This document shows, in pieces, positions 1 to 8,334 of a DNA stretch of 43,898 nucleotides. The DNA comes from a bacterium (GTDB lineage: Bacteria; Armatimonadota; Chthonomonadetes; Chthonomonadales; JAMCWF01), in NCBI GenBank assembly GCA_021842405.1, contig JAKBZR010000017.1:1-43898 (forward strand). The letters run 5' to 3'. The first letter of the stretch is position 1. Every line of letters starts with the position of its first letter. Below the pieces are notes generated by a model. That model saw nothing but the letters and a program-made list of their open reading frames with translations, did not search any database and was not told where the DNA came from. A program made the position numbers and the translations under genes.

Positions 1-106
1 ATCTTGCCCCCCAGTCCCTCTTAATCCCCTCCCCCGTTTACGGGGGAGGGTTAGGGTGGGGGTGCATCCAATATGGTCGTAAATGATTCCCGCAAAACTG
101 AACTCT
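1..106 (+). repeat. Right part of MITE-like element (copy a), cut by window edge
   Basis: This is the right-hand part of the dispersed element described at 1650-1850. It contains the CCCTCCCCC/GGGGGAGGG hairpin and ends in AAAACTGAACTCT. All 106 bases match 1744-1849, so sixA and the SAM hydrolase gene lie between two identical direct copies. Its left end lies outside the window. Confidence 0.85.
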
Positions 107-150
107 CTCTAATACTCTACGATTGCTTTCCTTGCAAGCAGAAATAGGGT

Positions 151-648
151 TCAGCGCTGGGCCGGTGCAAGCCACGCTTCCACCAGGACGGGGTTGATCA
201 AGAATCTTAACACAGCTTGATCCTGCGCGATGACATCGCATTCGAGATGGGCCAAGGCAGCCGTCTTCATCTCAACCATTCCGCCCGTAAGCTGAAGGAT
301 CAGTTGGCTTAAAGTCGGCTCGTGCCCAACGATCAGTATCGAGCCGCCGGCCGGCAAATCGCTGCAAAGGGAATTGAGCTGAGTCAGTCCAAACGACTCG
401 GCCAGCGCCTTGATCTCTTCAACCGTTGGGGTGCCAGCCACCTCGCCGGCCACTAATTGCGCGGTCTGGCGTGCCCGTACCCGCGGGCTGGTGCAGATGC
501 GGTCGAATTTCGTCTCCAGACGGGCCAGCGCCTGACCTATCAGTCGCGAGTCCTTGACCCCGCTGGGCTTCAACTTACGGTTGTAGTCATCATTCGCCGG
601 CTCCCGGTCCGCCTTAGCATGCCGAAGAATGTATAGATCCATGGACAT
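151..648 (-). CDS. sixA: SixA-type phosphohistidine phosphatase (histidine phosphatase superfamily)
   Basis: Small cytosolic histidine phosphatase of about 165 aa. The catalytic RHAK motif is at residues 9-12 (YILRHAKAD), followed by the conserved TSPRVRARQTA segment (about 53-63) and the second catalytic histidine in VGHEP (about H109). These are the marks of the SixA branch, which removes phosphate from phosphohistidine on HPt domains or PTS proteins. The length is normal for the family. The ATG at 648 is chosen because a strong AAGGAGGG lies just upstream; a second in-frame ATG at 642 is also possible, and a longer reading from 690 lacks a ribosome site. It is divergent from the SAM hydrolase gene. 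The true substrate cannot be read from sequence. Confidence 0.9.
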   Translation of the reverse strand: MSMDLYILRHAKADREPANDDYNRKLKPSGVKDSRLIGQALARLETKFDRICTSPRVRARQTAQLVAGEVAGTPTVEEIKALAESFGLTQLNSLCSDLPAGGSILIVGHEPTLSQLILQLTGGMVEMKTAALAHLECDVIAQDQAVLRFLINPVLVEAWLAPAQR

Positions 649-807
649 TGACCCTCCTTCGCTGGAACTTTCCTTTGCCGCCTCGCGCACTATGGCCGAT
701 ATTCCGGTATCATTTTAGCGAAGATTACCGTCCAACACAAGTGGGCGAATTTAAATATTTCCCTGCAATCCATTACAAATTAGACTCCGCATAGGCTTTT
801 CGAAATA

Positions 808-1632
808 ATGGCAAATCGGCTCAACCATAGCATGCGGCCGGCGATTACACTAACCACCGACTTCGGCTGGCGCGATCCTTACGTGGGCGCGATGAAGGGC
901 GTGCTGCTTCGGCATGCTCCTGGCTCCACATTGGTTGATATCACCCACGATATTGATCCAGGTGATATTCAGGCCGCCGCCTATACTATCGCGGCGGCGG
1001 CGCCATATTATCCAGTTGGAACGGTGCACTTAGTCGTGGTGGATCCGGGCGTGGGAACGTCCCGCCGAGCGCTGGCGGCTGGCGATGGGCATGGCATGTT
1101 CGTAGCGCCTGACAACGGCGTTCTTTCGCTGGCATTAACTCCGGAGCAACCGGCTCAGGTGGTGGAAATCGAGATGCTCGATTCAAAACCGGCAGATGCC
1201 TCACCCACGTTTCATGGCCGGGATATCTTCGCACCGGTCGCCGCCCGGTTGGCGATGGGCGCAAAGCTGGAGGAGATGGGCAGGCCGGTCTCCGATTGGG
1301 TTCGATTAAGCCTGCCGGTGGCTGAAGCCGGCGCGGATGAAATTCGAGGCACGGTGATCTATGTGGATCACTTCGGCAACCTTATCACCAATATCGAACG
1401 CGGCGAATTAGCGAAATTCAGCGATACCAAAGCGATACAAATTGAGCTGGATGGGAAATGGATCGCCGAGGGATTACATCGTACTTTCGGGGACGTGGAA
1501 TCGGGGGAGCCGCTGGCCTACATCGGCAGCACCAATCGGCTTGAGATTGCGGTGCGGGATAGCAGTGCGGCGGTCCGATTTCAAGCGGGCGTGCGCAGCG
1601 GCATCTCAATCCGCAAAGCTCGGCTTCCGTGA
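808..1632 (+). CDS. SAM hydrolase / SAM hydroxide adenosyltransferase (DUF62 family)
   Basis: A 274-aa protein of the DUF62 (SAM_HAT) family, related to fluorinase and chlorinase, which hydrolyses S-adenosylmethionine to adenosine and methionine. The opening ITLTTDFGWRDPYVGAMKG is the family signature. The Asp-Arg-His set of archaeal members appears as D79 (VVVDPGVGT), R86 or R87, and H136 (FHGRDIFAP), with family-like spacing. The C-terminal domain carries YVDHFGNLITNI, typical of the family. The start at 808 has no clear ribosome site; ATG at 832 (MRPAITLT) is an alternative. No halogenase-type neighbours are present, so a housekeeping hydrolase is the simplest reading. Confidence 0.92.
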   Translation: MANRLNHSMRPAITLTTDFGWRDPYVGAMKGVLLRHAPGSTLVDITHDIDPGDIQAAAYTIAAAAPYYPVGTVHLVVVDPGVGTSRRALAAGDGHGMFVAPDNGVLSLALTPEQPAQVVEIEMLDSKPADASPTFHGRDIFAPVAARLAMGAKLEEMGRPVSDWVRLSLPVAEAGADEIRGTVIYVDHFGNLITNIERGELAKFSDTKAIQIELDGKWIAEGLHRTFGDVESGEPLAYIGSTNRLEIAVRDSSAAVRFQAGVRSGISIRKARLP

Positions 1633-1649
1633 ACACGCCTCTTTGTAAC

Positions 1650-1850
1650 AGTTCAGTTTTATGGGAATGATTTATAGTGGCATTGGTCGCCTCCACCCCA
1701 GCCCTCCCCGCAAGCGGGGAGGGAGTTTAGCGGCGGTGCTTTTATCTTGCCCCCCAGTCCCTCTTAATCCCCTCCCCCGTTTACGGGGGAGGGTTAGGGT
1801 GGGGGTGCATCCAATATGGTCGTAAATGATTCCCGCAAAACTGAACTCTT
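1650..1850. repeat. Complete MITE-like element with about 24-bp terminal inverted repeats (copy b)
   Basis: Left end GTTCAGTTTTATGGGAATGA and right end TCCCGCAAAACTGAAC are inverted copies of each other over about 24 bp with few mismatches. Inside are two C-rich/G-rich hairpins (CCCTCCCCGCAAGCGGGGAGGG and CCCTCCCCCGTTTACGGGGGAGGG in shortened form) joined by a stretch ending in CGGTGCTTTTATC. No coding potential. It is the best full-length reference copy in the window; others are at 5304, 16927, 18730, 30059 and 32697. Confidence 0.85.
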
Positions 1851-1869
1851 ACGCTTGATCCGTGAGAAG

Positions 1870-1896
1870 TTGAGGCCTTGTTTCGTATGATATAAT
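1870..1896 (+). promoter_or_regulatory. Putative sigma-70 promoter with extended -10
   Basis: TATAAT at 1891-1896 is preceded by TG at 1888-1889, giving an extended -10. A weak TTGAGG at 1870-1875 lies 15 bp upstream. It begins 20 bp beyond the right end of the element at 1650-1850 and serves the M48 protease gene. Confidence 0.55.
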
Positions 1897-1937
1897 GGCT
1901 GTGATAGTGTGGGTTTTCAGCAGTGAAAGGAATGAGA

Positions 1938-3179
1938 ATGCATTTCGTAAGTGACCGGCAGGCAACCGGAGGCTCCAGACGAAGGGGGGGCAGCGTCTCG
2001 CTCCTTTTTTGCCTGGCGTTGATTCTGTTGCTTCCGGCGATCTGTCTGGCCAAAGGAAAGAGCGATCCAGTTGGGAACGGCGACTACGAGGTCAAGTTGG
2101 GGCGAGAGAACGCGGCCGCCAACGATAAGACGGTCAAACTGGTTACCAATGCGGCGATTGTGGATCGGGTCAACCGAATTGGGCAGGAGATCGCGGCGGT
2201 CGCCGATAAGACGCCGGTGCCGGCTCAGTGGGGCTACAGCAAGCTGATCCCCTTCAAATTTACGTTTAAGGTGGTTGACAGCCCCGATGTGAACGCTTAT
2301 TCTCTACCGGGCGGCTTTGTATATGTGGATATGGGCTTGCTGAAATTCGTTCACTCGGACGATGAGCTAGCCGGGGTTCTCGCACACGAAATTTCGCACG
2401 TAATGCATCACCATATGCTGAAACTCCTTCGCGAGCAAGAAAAAACGGCCAACAGCACGCTTCCGTTCATCCTGCTGCTGGGCGCCATCTCCCACTCACC
2501 AACCAGCACCGCCAGCCTGCTCATGGCGGGCAATCTCTATATGGTCGCCCGAATGAACAGCTACAGCATCCAGGCTGAGGAGGATGCTGACCATACCGCC
2601 GTAATCTACCTCACCCATACCAAGTTCAATCCGGTCGGGCTGCTGACTTTTATGGAGCGCTTGGCCCGGAAAGACAACTTGGGACCCGAACAGAACCTGG
2701 GTTACCTGCGAAATCACCCGACTACACCGGCCCGCGTCCAGGCTCTCATCGCGGAGCTGCACCAGCTTCACATCCCACTGGATCGCACCGTGACGGACCC
2801 TGAGCTTGCCGCACAGGTGGCGTACGATCAAGTAAACGGCGTTCATCTAGCCGAGATTACGATGAACAAAGTCGTCATTGCTCGCCTTTCTGATTCGAAT
2901 GGTATAGCGGCAAAAGAGCGCGCCGACAAGGTCTCGACTACACTGAACAATCTCTTCAATGACAACTTGCAGCTTTATGAGTTGAATTTAAATCCGCAAA
3001 AGGATGCGGTGGTCGCTCGCGGGCAGGCGATCATCACTTTTACTCCGGCTGATGCAAAGGCCAACAACGAAACGGTAACCGCACTGGCACAAGGGGCGTT
3101 GGATGCGATTAAGAACGTCATCTGGAAGCAACAGCTCAACACCACAATCACCAACACACCACAGGTCAGTCCCAACTGA
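1938..3179 (+). CDS. Exported M48-family zinc metalloprotease
   Basis: About 413 aa, with an N-terminal signal peptide (basic stretch, then LLFCLALILLLPAICLA), so it acts outside the cytoplasmic membrane. The zinc site is HEISH (about H150/H154) followed by the third ligand in QAEEDAD (about residue 215). NAYSLPGGFVYVDMGLL upstream of HEXXH is typical of the BepA/LoiP (YggG) group of M48 proteases, which act in envelope quality control. The C-terminal 120 residues after the peptidase domain are not recognised; TPR repeats, as in BepA, are not obvious. ATG 1938 has AAAGGA about 7 bases upstream; ATG 1932 and GTG 1923 are in frame but worse placed. mutL starts 35 bp downstream, so the two may be cotranscribed. 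Confidence 0.88.
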   Translation: MHFVSDRQATGGSRRRGGSVSLLFCLALILLLPAICLAKGKSDPVGNGDYEVKLGRENAAANDKTVKLVTNAAIVDRVNRIGQEIAAVADKTPVPAQWGYSKLIPFKFTFKVVDSPDVNAYSLPGGFVYVDMGLLKFVHSDDELAGVLAHEISHVMHHHMLKLLREQEKTANSTLPFILLLGAISHSPTSTASLLMAGNLYMVARMNSYSIQAEEDADHTAVIYLTHTKFNPVGLLTFMERLARKDNLGPEQNLGYLRNHPTTPARVQALIAELHQLHIPLDRTVTDPELAAQVAYDQVNGVHLAEITMNKVVIARLSDSNGIAAKERADKVSTTLNNLFNDNLQLYELNLNPQKDAVVARGQAIITFTPADAKANNETVTALAQGALDAIKNVIWKQQLNTTITNTPQVSPN

Positions 3180-3214
3180 TATGGTTTCGACCTCTCCCTT
3201 CACCAATCGCCGCA

Positions 3215-5032
3215 ATGGATAGCCGCATTATCTTGCTCGATGAGGGAACCGCCAATCAGATTGCGGCTGGCGAGGTGGTTGAACGCCCCTCGGCCGTGGT
3301 TAAGGAGCTGGTTGAAAACGCAATAGACGCCGGCGCCACCCAAATAATGGTTTGGCTCGAGCAGGGCGGAAAGCAGCTCATTCGGGTTTCCGATAACGGC
3401 TGCGGAATGACGCACGAGGAGGCCGTACTCGCCATTCAACGGCACGCTACCTCCAAGCTACGCGATGCCGGCGACCTCTTCTCCATCCGCACGCTCGGCT
3501 TCCGCGGCGAAGCGCTGCCCAGCATTGCATCGGTTTCCCATTTTGACCTGGTTACACAGCCCAATCCCTCCCTCTGGCCGGTATCGGTGGATGAGATCGG
3601 CACCCAGTTGCAGGTGGTCGGCGGTATTCTGGAACGCATCGAGCAGACCGCGGCGCGGCCAGGGACTACCGTCACCGTCACCCAACTTTTTTTCAATACG
3701 CCCGCCCGACTGAAATTTTTAAAATCGCAGGTCGCCGAGCTGGGGCGTTCACTGGATGCGGCCGGCAATCTGTCGCTCGCCTACCCCGGCATTGCATTTC
3801 GGGTGGAGCATGAGGGGCGTTGCTTGCTTAAGACGGCCGGCGATGGACAACCGCTTGGCCCTTTCGTGGAGGTGTGGGGGCGGGAAATCGCGCGCCACCT
3901 GATTCCGATCGAGCGCGAAGAGCCGAGCATACGGATCACCGGTTATGTCGCCGAGCCGTCAACAACCCGAAATGACCGCACCCACGAGCTGTTTTTCGTT
4001 AACCGCCGCCCGGTGCGAAATCGAATGCTGGCCAACGCGCTGGAACAGGCCATGCGCGCGCTCACGCCCGAAAGCCGGTTCCCGATCGCGGCCATCTTCA
4101 TCGAGATCGCGCCGGACATGGTGGATGTCAATGTGCACCCAACCAAAAACGAGGTGAAGTTCACCCGCGAGGGTGAGGTCCATCACGCCGTCAGTGAAGC
4201 GGTGAAGGGATCCTTGCTGAGGCAGGGGCTGATGCCGCGCTTTGAATCGGCCCAGCTTTCGTCTTCCACGTTTTCTCAAAACGCACCCTCCGGTTCCGAT
4301 CCTCCTCGTGCCTTTTCGTTCCCGTCGCAGGCGGTGGATGCGAGCCGCTTCGAGCCATTTCAGCAAAGACTCGAACAGCGGTTCGGCCGTCCCGAGGGTG
4401 AACCGGAATCACAAGGCCAACAACCGACTCAAGCGGAAGCCGGGCTTGAGCTTTTGCGGAACGGAACCGTGTTGGGTCAACTCAGTTTAACCTATATCGT
4501 GGTCGCCACCGAAGCCGGGCTTGCAATCGTGGACCAGCATGTCGCCCATGAGCGGGTGATTTATGAGCGGCTCTCCCGCGAGCGGTCGGCCGGCGGTCCT
4601 GCCCGCCAGAGCCTTGCGATTCCGCAGACGATCCACCTCAGCCGGAGGGAAGCGATCCTGTTGAACGAGCGATTGAGCGACTTTTTGGAGCTGGGCTGGC
4701 GTCTGGAGCCGTTCGGGCCGGAGGACTATCTGGTGCGGGCGGTGCCCGCCTATGCGGGGAAAAGAGGGGTTGAGGAACTGCTGCGTGAGATGGTGGATGA
4801 GCTGGTGAATCAGAGCATCTCACGCCGATTGCTGGTTCATCGCGAGCACGTCACCATCACCAATGCCTGCAAGATGGCGGTGAAGGCGGGAGATCGGCTG
4901 GAGAAGCAGGAGATGGAAGCCCTCATCTCTCAGTTGCTGGACACCGAGAACCGGTATTTTTGCCCCCATGGCCGCCCGATTGTGGTATTGCTGGGTCAGG
5001 AAGAGATTGACCGCAAGTTCAAGCGGGCCTAA
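3215..5032 (+). CDS. mutL: DNA mismatch repair protein MutL, endonuclease type
   Basis: A 605-aa MutL. The N-terminal GHKL ATPase motifs are present: ELVENAIDAGA, DNGCGM and TLGFRGEALPSI (within residues 1-110). The NPTKNEVKF region closes the transducer domain. A Pro/Ser/Gln-rich linker covers about 335-410. The C-terminal domain has DQHVAHERVIYE from residue 440, matching the metal-dependent endonuclease motif DQHA(X2)E(X4)E apart from A to V, and CPHGRP at 583-588, the zinc-site motif of nicking MutL proteins. It should therefore nick the strand to be repaired itself, without MutH. No mutS lies in the window. It follows the M48 gene by 35 bp. Confidence 0.96.
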   Translation: MDSRIILLDEGTANQIAAGEVVERPSAVVKELVENAIDAGATQIMVWLEQGGKQLIRVSDNGCGMTHEEAVLAIQRHATSKLRDAGDLFSIRTLGFRGEALPSIASVSHFDLVTQPNPSLWPVSVDEIGTQLQVVGGILERIEQTAARPGTTVTVTQLFFNTPARLKFLKSQVAELGRSLDAAGNLSLAYPGIAFRVEHEGRCLLKTAGDGQPLGPFVEVWGREIARHLIPIEREEPSIRITGYVAEPSTTRNDRTHELFFVNRRPVRNRMLANALEQAMRALTPESRFPIAAIFIEIAPDMVDVNVHPTKNEVKFTREGEVHHAVSEAVKGSLLRQGLMPRFESAQLSSSTFSQNAPSGSDPPRAFSFPSQAVDASRFEPFQQRLEQRFGRPEGEPESQGQQPTQAEAGLELLRNGTVLGQLSLTYIVVATEAGLAIVDQHVAHERVIYERLSRERSAGGPARQSLAIPQTIHLSRREAILLNERLSDFLELGWRLEPFGPEDYLVRAVPAYAGKRGVEELLREMVDELVNQSISRRLLVHREHVTITNACKMAVKAGDRLEKQEMEALISQLLDTENRYFCPHGRPIVVLLGQEEIDRKFKRA

Positions 5033-5146
5033 ACAAGCATCCAATCGTGCTGCAGTAAAGCAGCAAACTCAAACCTAGTAATTAAGCAGTTTGCCCTAAC
5101 GAGACTCGAAGCAGCCCCCTCTCAATTTCCGGACGCCATCGTTAGC

Positions 5147-5175
5147 TTGCAATTGCTGAAAAAGAGTGATACAAT
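5147..5175 (+). promoter_or_regulatory. Putative sigma-70 promoter
   Basis: TTGCAA (5147-5152), a 17-bp spacer ending in TGA, and TACAAT (5170-5175). The next gene starts 380 bp downstream, with a complete MITE-like element in between, so any transcript would cross the element. The rest of 5033-5300 holds nothing else I recognise. Confidence 0.5.
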
Positions 5176-5303
5176 CAATTTAAAATACATAGAGAATGCG
5201 GTGAAACATCGCGGATTGGCTTGCCATGCGCTTTTTCAGGCTAACTCATTCCCCAATCCAAGAAGGTTGTTCGTTTCAGCGAACCGCCACGTAATCCCAG
5301 AAT

Positions 5304-5512
5304 GAGTTCAGTTTTCTGGGTAATTTAGGCAGAAGTCCCTCACTCCCTGTCTGCCGCCAGGCAGACAACTCTTTTCCCAATACTGGGAGAGTGCTGGGGA
5401 AAGAGATTGCTTCGCTTCGCTCGCAATGACACCCTCCCCCCTCGTGGGGGAGAGCTGGGGTGGGGGGACGACTAATGCAGCTAGACAACATTTCCATAAA
5501 ATTGAACTCTTT
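5304..5512. repeat. MITE-like element (copy c) with nested repeats
   Basis: Begins GAGTTCAGTTTTCTGGG and ends CCATAAAATTGAACTC, an imperfect terminal inverted repeat. The interior differs from the reference: it holds CTGCCGCCAGGCAG, an ATTGCTTCGCTTCGCTCGCAAT-type palindrome (about 5406-5429) and the C-rich/G-rich hairpin. The left half (CTGGGTAATTTAGGCAG) is shared with the copy at 18730, so these two form a subfamily. Confidence 0.75.
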
Positions 5513-5557
5513 CTAATCCCATTAAACTGAATCGTCAATTGAGAAAGGGGACGACGA

Positions 5558-6271
5558 ATGAATTCAGTTGCCTTTGTGGATCACCTTCTGCGCAATCACG
5601 ATCAAGTTATTACCGACATTCAGGATGAATCGAAATCCAGATTCATTACGTCCACATGTATCAAGGTGTTCCTATGCCTTTCAGCGTTCTACGGGTTAAT
5701 TATGGGCTCGCAAAACCTGGTGCATGGCGGGATAGACGGCTGGAAATACACACTGGCAGCCGGAATAAAGCTACCTATGCTTTTTCTGTTTACTCTGGCA
5801 ATCTGCCTTCCGCTCTTTTATGTGCTGAATGTCTCGATCGGACCACGTACCCGCTTCCAAACCGTCCTCGGATTGTTGATGTCCAGTATCGCGGTGACCA
5901 GCATCGTTTTGATATCTTGCGCGCCCATCGTTCTGTTTTTTATGCTGAGCACCAAGAGCTACCCGTTCATCATCCTCCTGAACGTTATTGTATTCACGGG
6001 GGCAGGTGGGTACGGGGTACGCTTCCTTGGCAAGGGAATGCACTCGCTTATGCCAGAGGCGGAAATAAAAGTAGAACCGGAGCAGGCCAAACAGGGTGTG
6101 AGCACGATCATGCAGTTTTGGCTTGTAACTTATGGATTAGTGGGCACCCAGATGGCATGGATTATGCGCCCATTCATTGGCAGCCCCAAACCGTTCTCAT
6201 TCTTTCGAGCGCTGGAATCCAATTTTTATCTTGACTTATTTCACGTAATTCGTCAGCTTATGGGGCTGTGA
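5558..6271 (+). CDS. Multi-pass membrane protein (Yip1-like architecture, unknown function)
   Basis: A 237-aa protein with a 30-residue soluble N-terminus and about five hydrophobic segments (roughly 32-55, 68-92, 104-130, 134-153 and 184-205). FPRTR-like turns such as IGPRTRFQT between segments and the compact size resemble Yip1-type or related small bacterial membrane proteins, but I see no diagnostic motif. AAAGGGG about 10 bases before the ATG supports the start. It stands alone, 45 bp after a MITE-like element, with a GC-rich hairpin about 40 bp downstream. Function unknown. Confidence 0.72.
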   Translation: MNSVAFVDHLLRNHDQVITDIQDESKSRFITSTCIKVFLCLSAFYGLIMGSQNLVHGGIDGWKYTLAAGIKLPMLFLFTLAICLPLFYVLNVSIGPRTRFQTVLGLLMSSIAVTSIVLISCAPIVLFFMLSTKSYPFIILLNVIVFTGAGGYGVRFLGKGMHSLMPEAEIKVEPEQAKQGVSTIMQFWLVTYGLVGTQMAWIMRPFIGSPKPFSFFRALESNFYLDLFHVIRQLMGL

Positions 6272-6569
6272 GGAACAGAATAAAACCAGTATGCCTATTA
6301 AGGGATGGTGCGCCGCCGCCCTCCGAGCGGCGGCGGCGTTACCGGTCCGAGGGTCTTACTGCGATACGCCCCAACGTGGCAGGCTGATTTATTTGATTGC
6401 GCAGGCCACCGTAGACGTTTGAAGGTAGGGACACGGCATGCCGCACTCTACACCACATTCTCCCGATTAGAAACGTATGTGAAGACGCCTCACACCCCGC
6501 AATCCCGGCAATCCTTAATCCAGCAAATCCCGGTTCAGACAATTAGGAATCACCCTCTTCACGCTGCAA
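6272..6569. other. Intergenic region with GC hairpin and two dispersed-repeat fragments
   Basis: A perfect 10-bp stem (6311-6320 with 6329-6338, CGCCGCCGCC/GGCGGCGGCG, 8-nt loop) follows the membrane protein gene. It lacks a T-tract, so it is at best an atypical terminator. Around 6426-6445 is a decayed copy of the GGCACGGCATGCCGTGCC palindrome found intact at 32612. At 6508-6544 is a repeat also found at 41694-41730. No gene seen. Confidence 0.6.
6508..6544. repeat. Dispersed repeat related to 41694-41730
   Basis: The two copies share GGCAATCC, ATCCAGCAAATC and CGGTTCAGACAAT with about four differences in 37 bases. On the minus strand it reads GTCTGAACCGGGATTTGC. Both copies abut the 3' end of a minus-strand gene for an exported protein. 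Confidence 0.7.
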
Positions 6570-7877
6570 CTACCCCGGCGGCTCGTTGTTCACCACCATC
6601 GCTCGATCGGCAGTCTCGTTGCGAATAGAGACCCCGTTCACGCCGTTGTTGTCGGTGATGATGGCATGCTTCACGCCGCTCTTCAGGTGGATGGATAGCT
6701 CCCCTGTCCCAAAGCTGCAGCCCCTCACCTGCAGTTTGCCGGAATCGGCCTCGATCAGGGCGCCGGTATTACCGGCTCGGCCGCTGCTGAAATAGCAATT
6801 GCTCAGCGAAAGGTAGCTCTGACTGTGGGAGACCACGTTTTGCATCGCCGGACCCCAGAAGGCGCAGTTTTCCAACCGCACCGAGCCGGTGCAGGTGGCG
6901 TTGATGACGATCTCGGTCGGATCGGGGCCGTTAAAGGCGACGAACTGGCCGTTGGTTATGAGCAGCCCCATCGGCTGAATCTCGTCCACCACGATGGCGC
7001 GCTGGGTGGCGTCCGCCCCGATGCCGCAGAGCTGACCGTTCATGGCGCCATGCGGCGTCTGGATGAAGTGGTAGCCGATATTGACCGGAAAGATAAAGGT
7101 GTTGGTGACGTACTCCCAATCAGTGCGCCCCAAAATGAAGCCCTCACAGTTTTTCCACATGTACTCGAAGACGGGATCCCATGCGCCGCCGGTCGCCTTG
7201 CTCGACCACCAGTGACAGTGCCACTGAATGTTCTCGATGCGGCCGATGTCGGTGCAGTTATCCAGCCAAATGCCGCGCCTCAGCACGCACCCGTAGACGC
7301 TGCGGATGCGGTGGCGCACGTTCGGCTCCGGCCCGATGCGAATGCCGTTGAAGCTGTTGATCAGGGTGACGTCCTCCACCGTATTATCGCCGCCCTGCAG
7401 GTGAAAGGTGTAGGCGTAGGGATGGATGTCGGTTACAACCTGCTCCGGATAGTAGACGGTGAGGCCGCGCACGTTGGAGGAATCGCCCATTTCAAAGAGC
7501 GCCGGCCCCTCCTCCTTGTCGCGGCCGCCGGTCGCCAGCACGATGGTGCCGATCAGCGGCTCGATGTAGAGCGGCGAGCGGGCGATCCCCTCCAGCACGA
7601 CTCCGGGCGGGATATGGAGACTGCCCGCGACAAGGTATCGGCCGGCCGGCAGAGATACGATGCCGCCGTTTTTGCCGGCCGAATCGAGCGCCTTTTGAAT
7701 GGCGGCGGTGTCGTCCGTTTTTCCATCGGCATGGGCGCCGAATTTACGCACATCCAGCGCAGCGGAAGATGCGGATGGGCTTGTCGCCGCGTCAGTCGAG
7801 CCGGCGAGCAGGCTGGCGCTGGCGGCCAGCGCCGCGCTCTGCAAAAATTTTCGTCTGGGATTTTCCGATTTTTTCAT
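6570..7877 (-). CDS. Tat-exported right-handed beta-helix protein (pectate lyase superfamily type)
   Basis: About 435 aa. A twin-arginine signal (NPRRKFLQSAALAASASLLAG) is near the N-terminus. After cleavage comes LDVRKFGAHADGKTDDTAAI, the hallmark opening of the Pectate_lyase_3 beta-helix family, and then coils of the type NTVEDVTLINSFNGIRIG and NCAFWGPAM. Such proteins bind or cut polysaccharides; I cannot identify catalytic residues, so the substrate is unknown. ATG 7877 is preferred since GAAGG lies 8 bases upstream; ATGs at 7880 and 7883 are equally in frame, and the longer reading begins with TTG at 7907. It is the last of the minus-strand carbohydrate genes. Confidence 0.82.
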   Translation of the reverse strand: MKKSENPRRKFLQSAALAASASLLAGSTDAATSPSASSAALDVRKFGAHADGKTDDTAAIQKALDSAGKNGGIVSLPAGRYLVAGSLHIPPGVVLEGIARSPLYIEPLIGTIVLATGGRDKEEGPALFEMGDSSNVRGLTVYYPEQVVTDIHPYAYTFHLQGGDNTVEDVTLINSFNGIRIGPEPNVRHRIRSVYGCVLRRGIWLDNCTDIGRIENIQWHCHWWSSKATGGAWDPVFEYMWKNCEGFILGRTDWEYVTNTFIFPVNIGYHFIQTPHGAMNGQLCGIGADATQRAIVVDEIQPMGLLITNGQFVAFNGPDPTEIVINATCTGSVRLENCAFWGPAMQNVVSHSQSYLSLSNCYFSSGRAGNTGALIEADSGKLQVRGCSFGTGELSIHLKSGVKHAIITDNNGVNGVSIRNETADRAMVVNNEPPG

Positions 7878-7883
7878 CATCAT

Positions 7884-8243
7884 CACCTTCGTTCGGTTAT
7901 CATTCAATTGAAACGAGGGGCCGCTCGATTAAATTCAATTCGAAAGCCCGTCGCGCCATTCGTTTCAGCGCAGCGATGCGAGATTCCTGCCGCAATACAG
8001 CGGTCGCAATACGATCTTTGCTCAAAAGCAGAACTAAGGGTTAAGCGGTTATTGAAAAAGCCACCGAATCGGCTGCTACGTCATTCCCGCATGGCTCCAC
8101 TCCAGTGGAGTGGATGGCGGGAATCCAGTTCCGGGCCTATCGGCAGGCATAAATACGGATATTCTACTGTTATCGCGAAAAGCAGCGAGAAGCGAATCGC
8201 GATCCAAATTAGATAGGTATTCCGCCGTTCAATCTCTGTACAC
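7884..8243. other. Intergenic region with a palindromic dispersed repeat
   Basis: No gene recognised. At 8091-8132 is a palindromic repeat that opens ATTCCCGCATGGCTCCACTC and closes GGCGGGAAT; the exact inverse sits at 28699-28740. The left flank (about 8048-8090, containing GAAAAAGCC) is also shared, more loosely, with 28740-28785. Confidence 0.7.
8091..8132 (+). repeat. 42-bp palindromic repeat, inverse copy at 28699
   Basis: Nested symmetry: outer ATTCCCGC...GCGGGAAT arms and inner CCACTCCAGTGGAGTGG. The whole stretch reappears as an exact reverse complement near 28699-28740, 20.6 kb away. Confidence 0.85.
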
Positions 8244-8276
8244 AAAAAACCGCCTTCGCAATCAAGGCGAAGGCGG
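8243..8276 (-). terminator. Rho-independent terminator of the PEP-CTERM gene
   Basis: A 9-bp perfect stem, CCGCCTTCG (8250-8258) with CGAAGGCGG (8268-8276), is preceded on the plus strand by AAAAAA (8244-8249). Read on the minus strand this is a hairpin followed by a U-run. It lies about 60 bp after the stop of the gene at 8335-9039. Confidence 0.85.
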
Positions 8277-8334
8277 TGAGCAGGATTGGGTGCATGATCG
8301 TCCACGCTGACAATCTTCCTGAAAGGCGAAATCT

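Noticed and set aside
1-1850. Composite transposon around sixA and SAM hydrolase
   Set aside because: The flanking copies encode no transposase and the left copy is cut by the window edge; direct repeats alone do not show mobilisation as a unit.
6311-6338. Rho-independent terminator after the membrane protein gene
   Set aside because: The stem is strong but is not followed by a T-run on either strand.
6825-8216. 463-codon open frame on the plus strand
   Set aside because: It is antisense to the Tat-exported beta-helix gene, which has a signal peptide, family motifs and a ribosome site; the plus-strand frame has none and a repetitive composition typical of a shadow.
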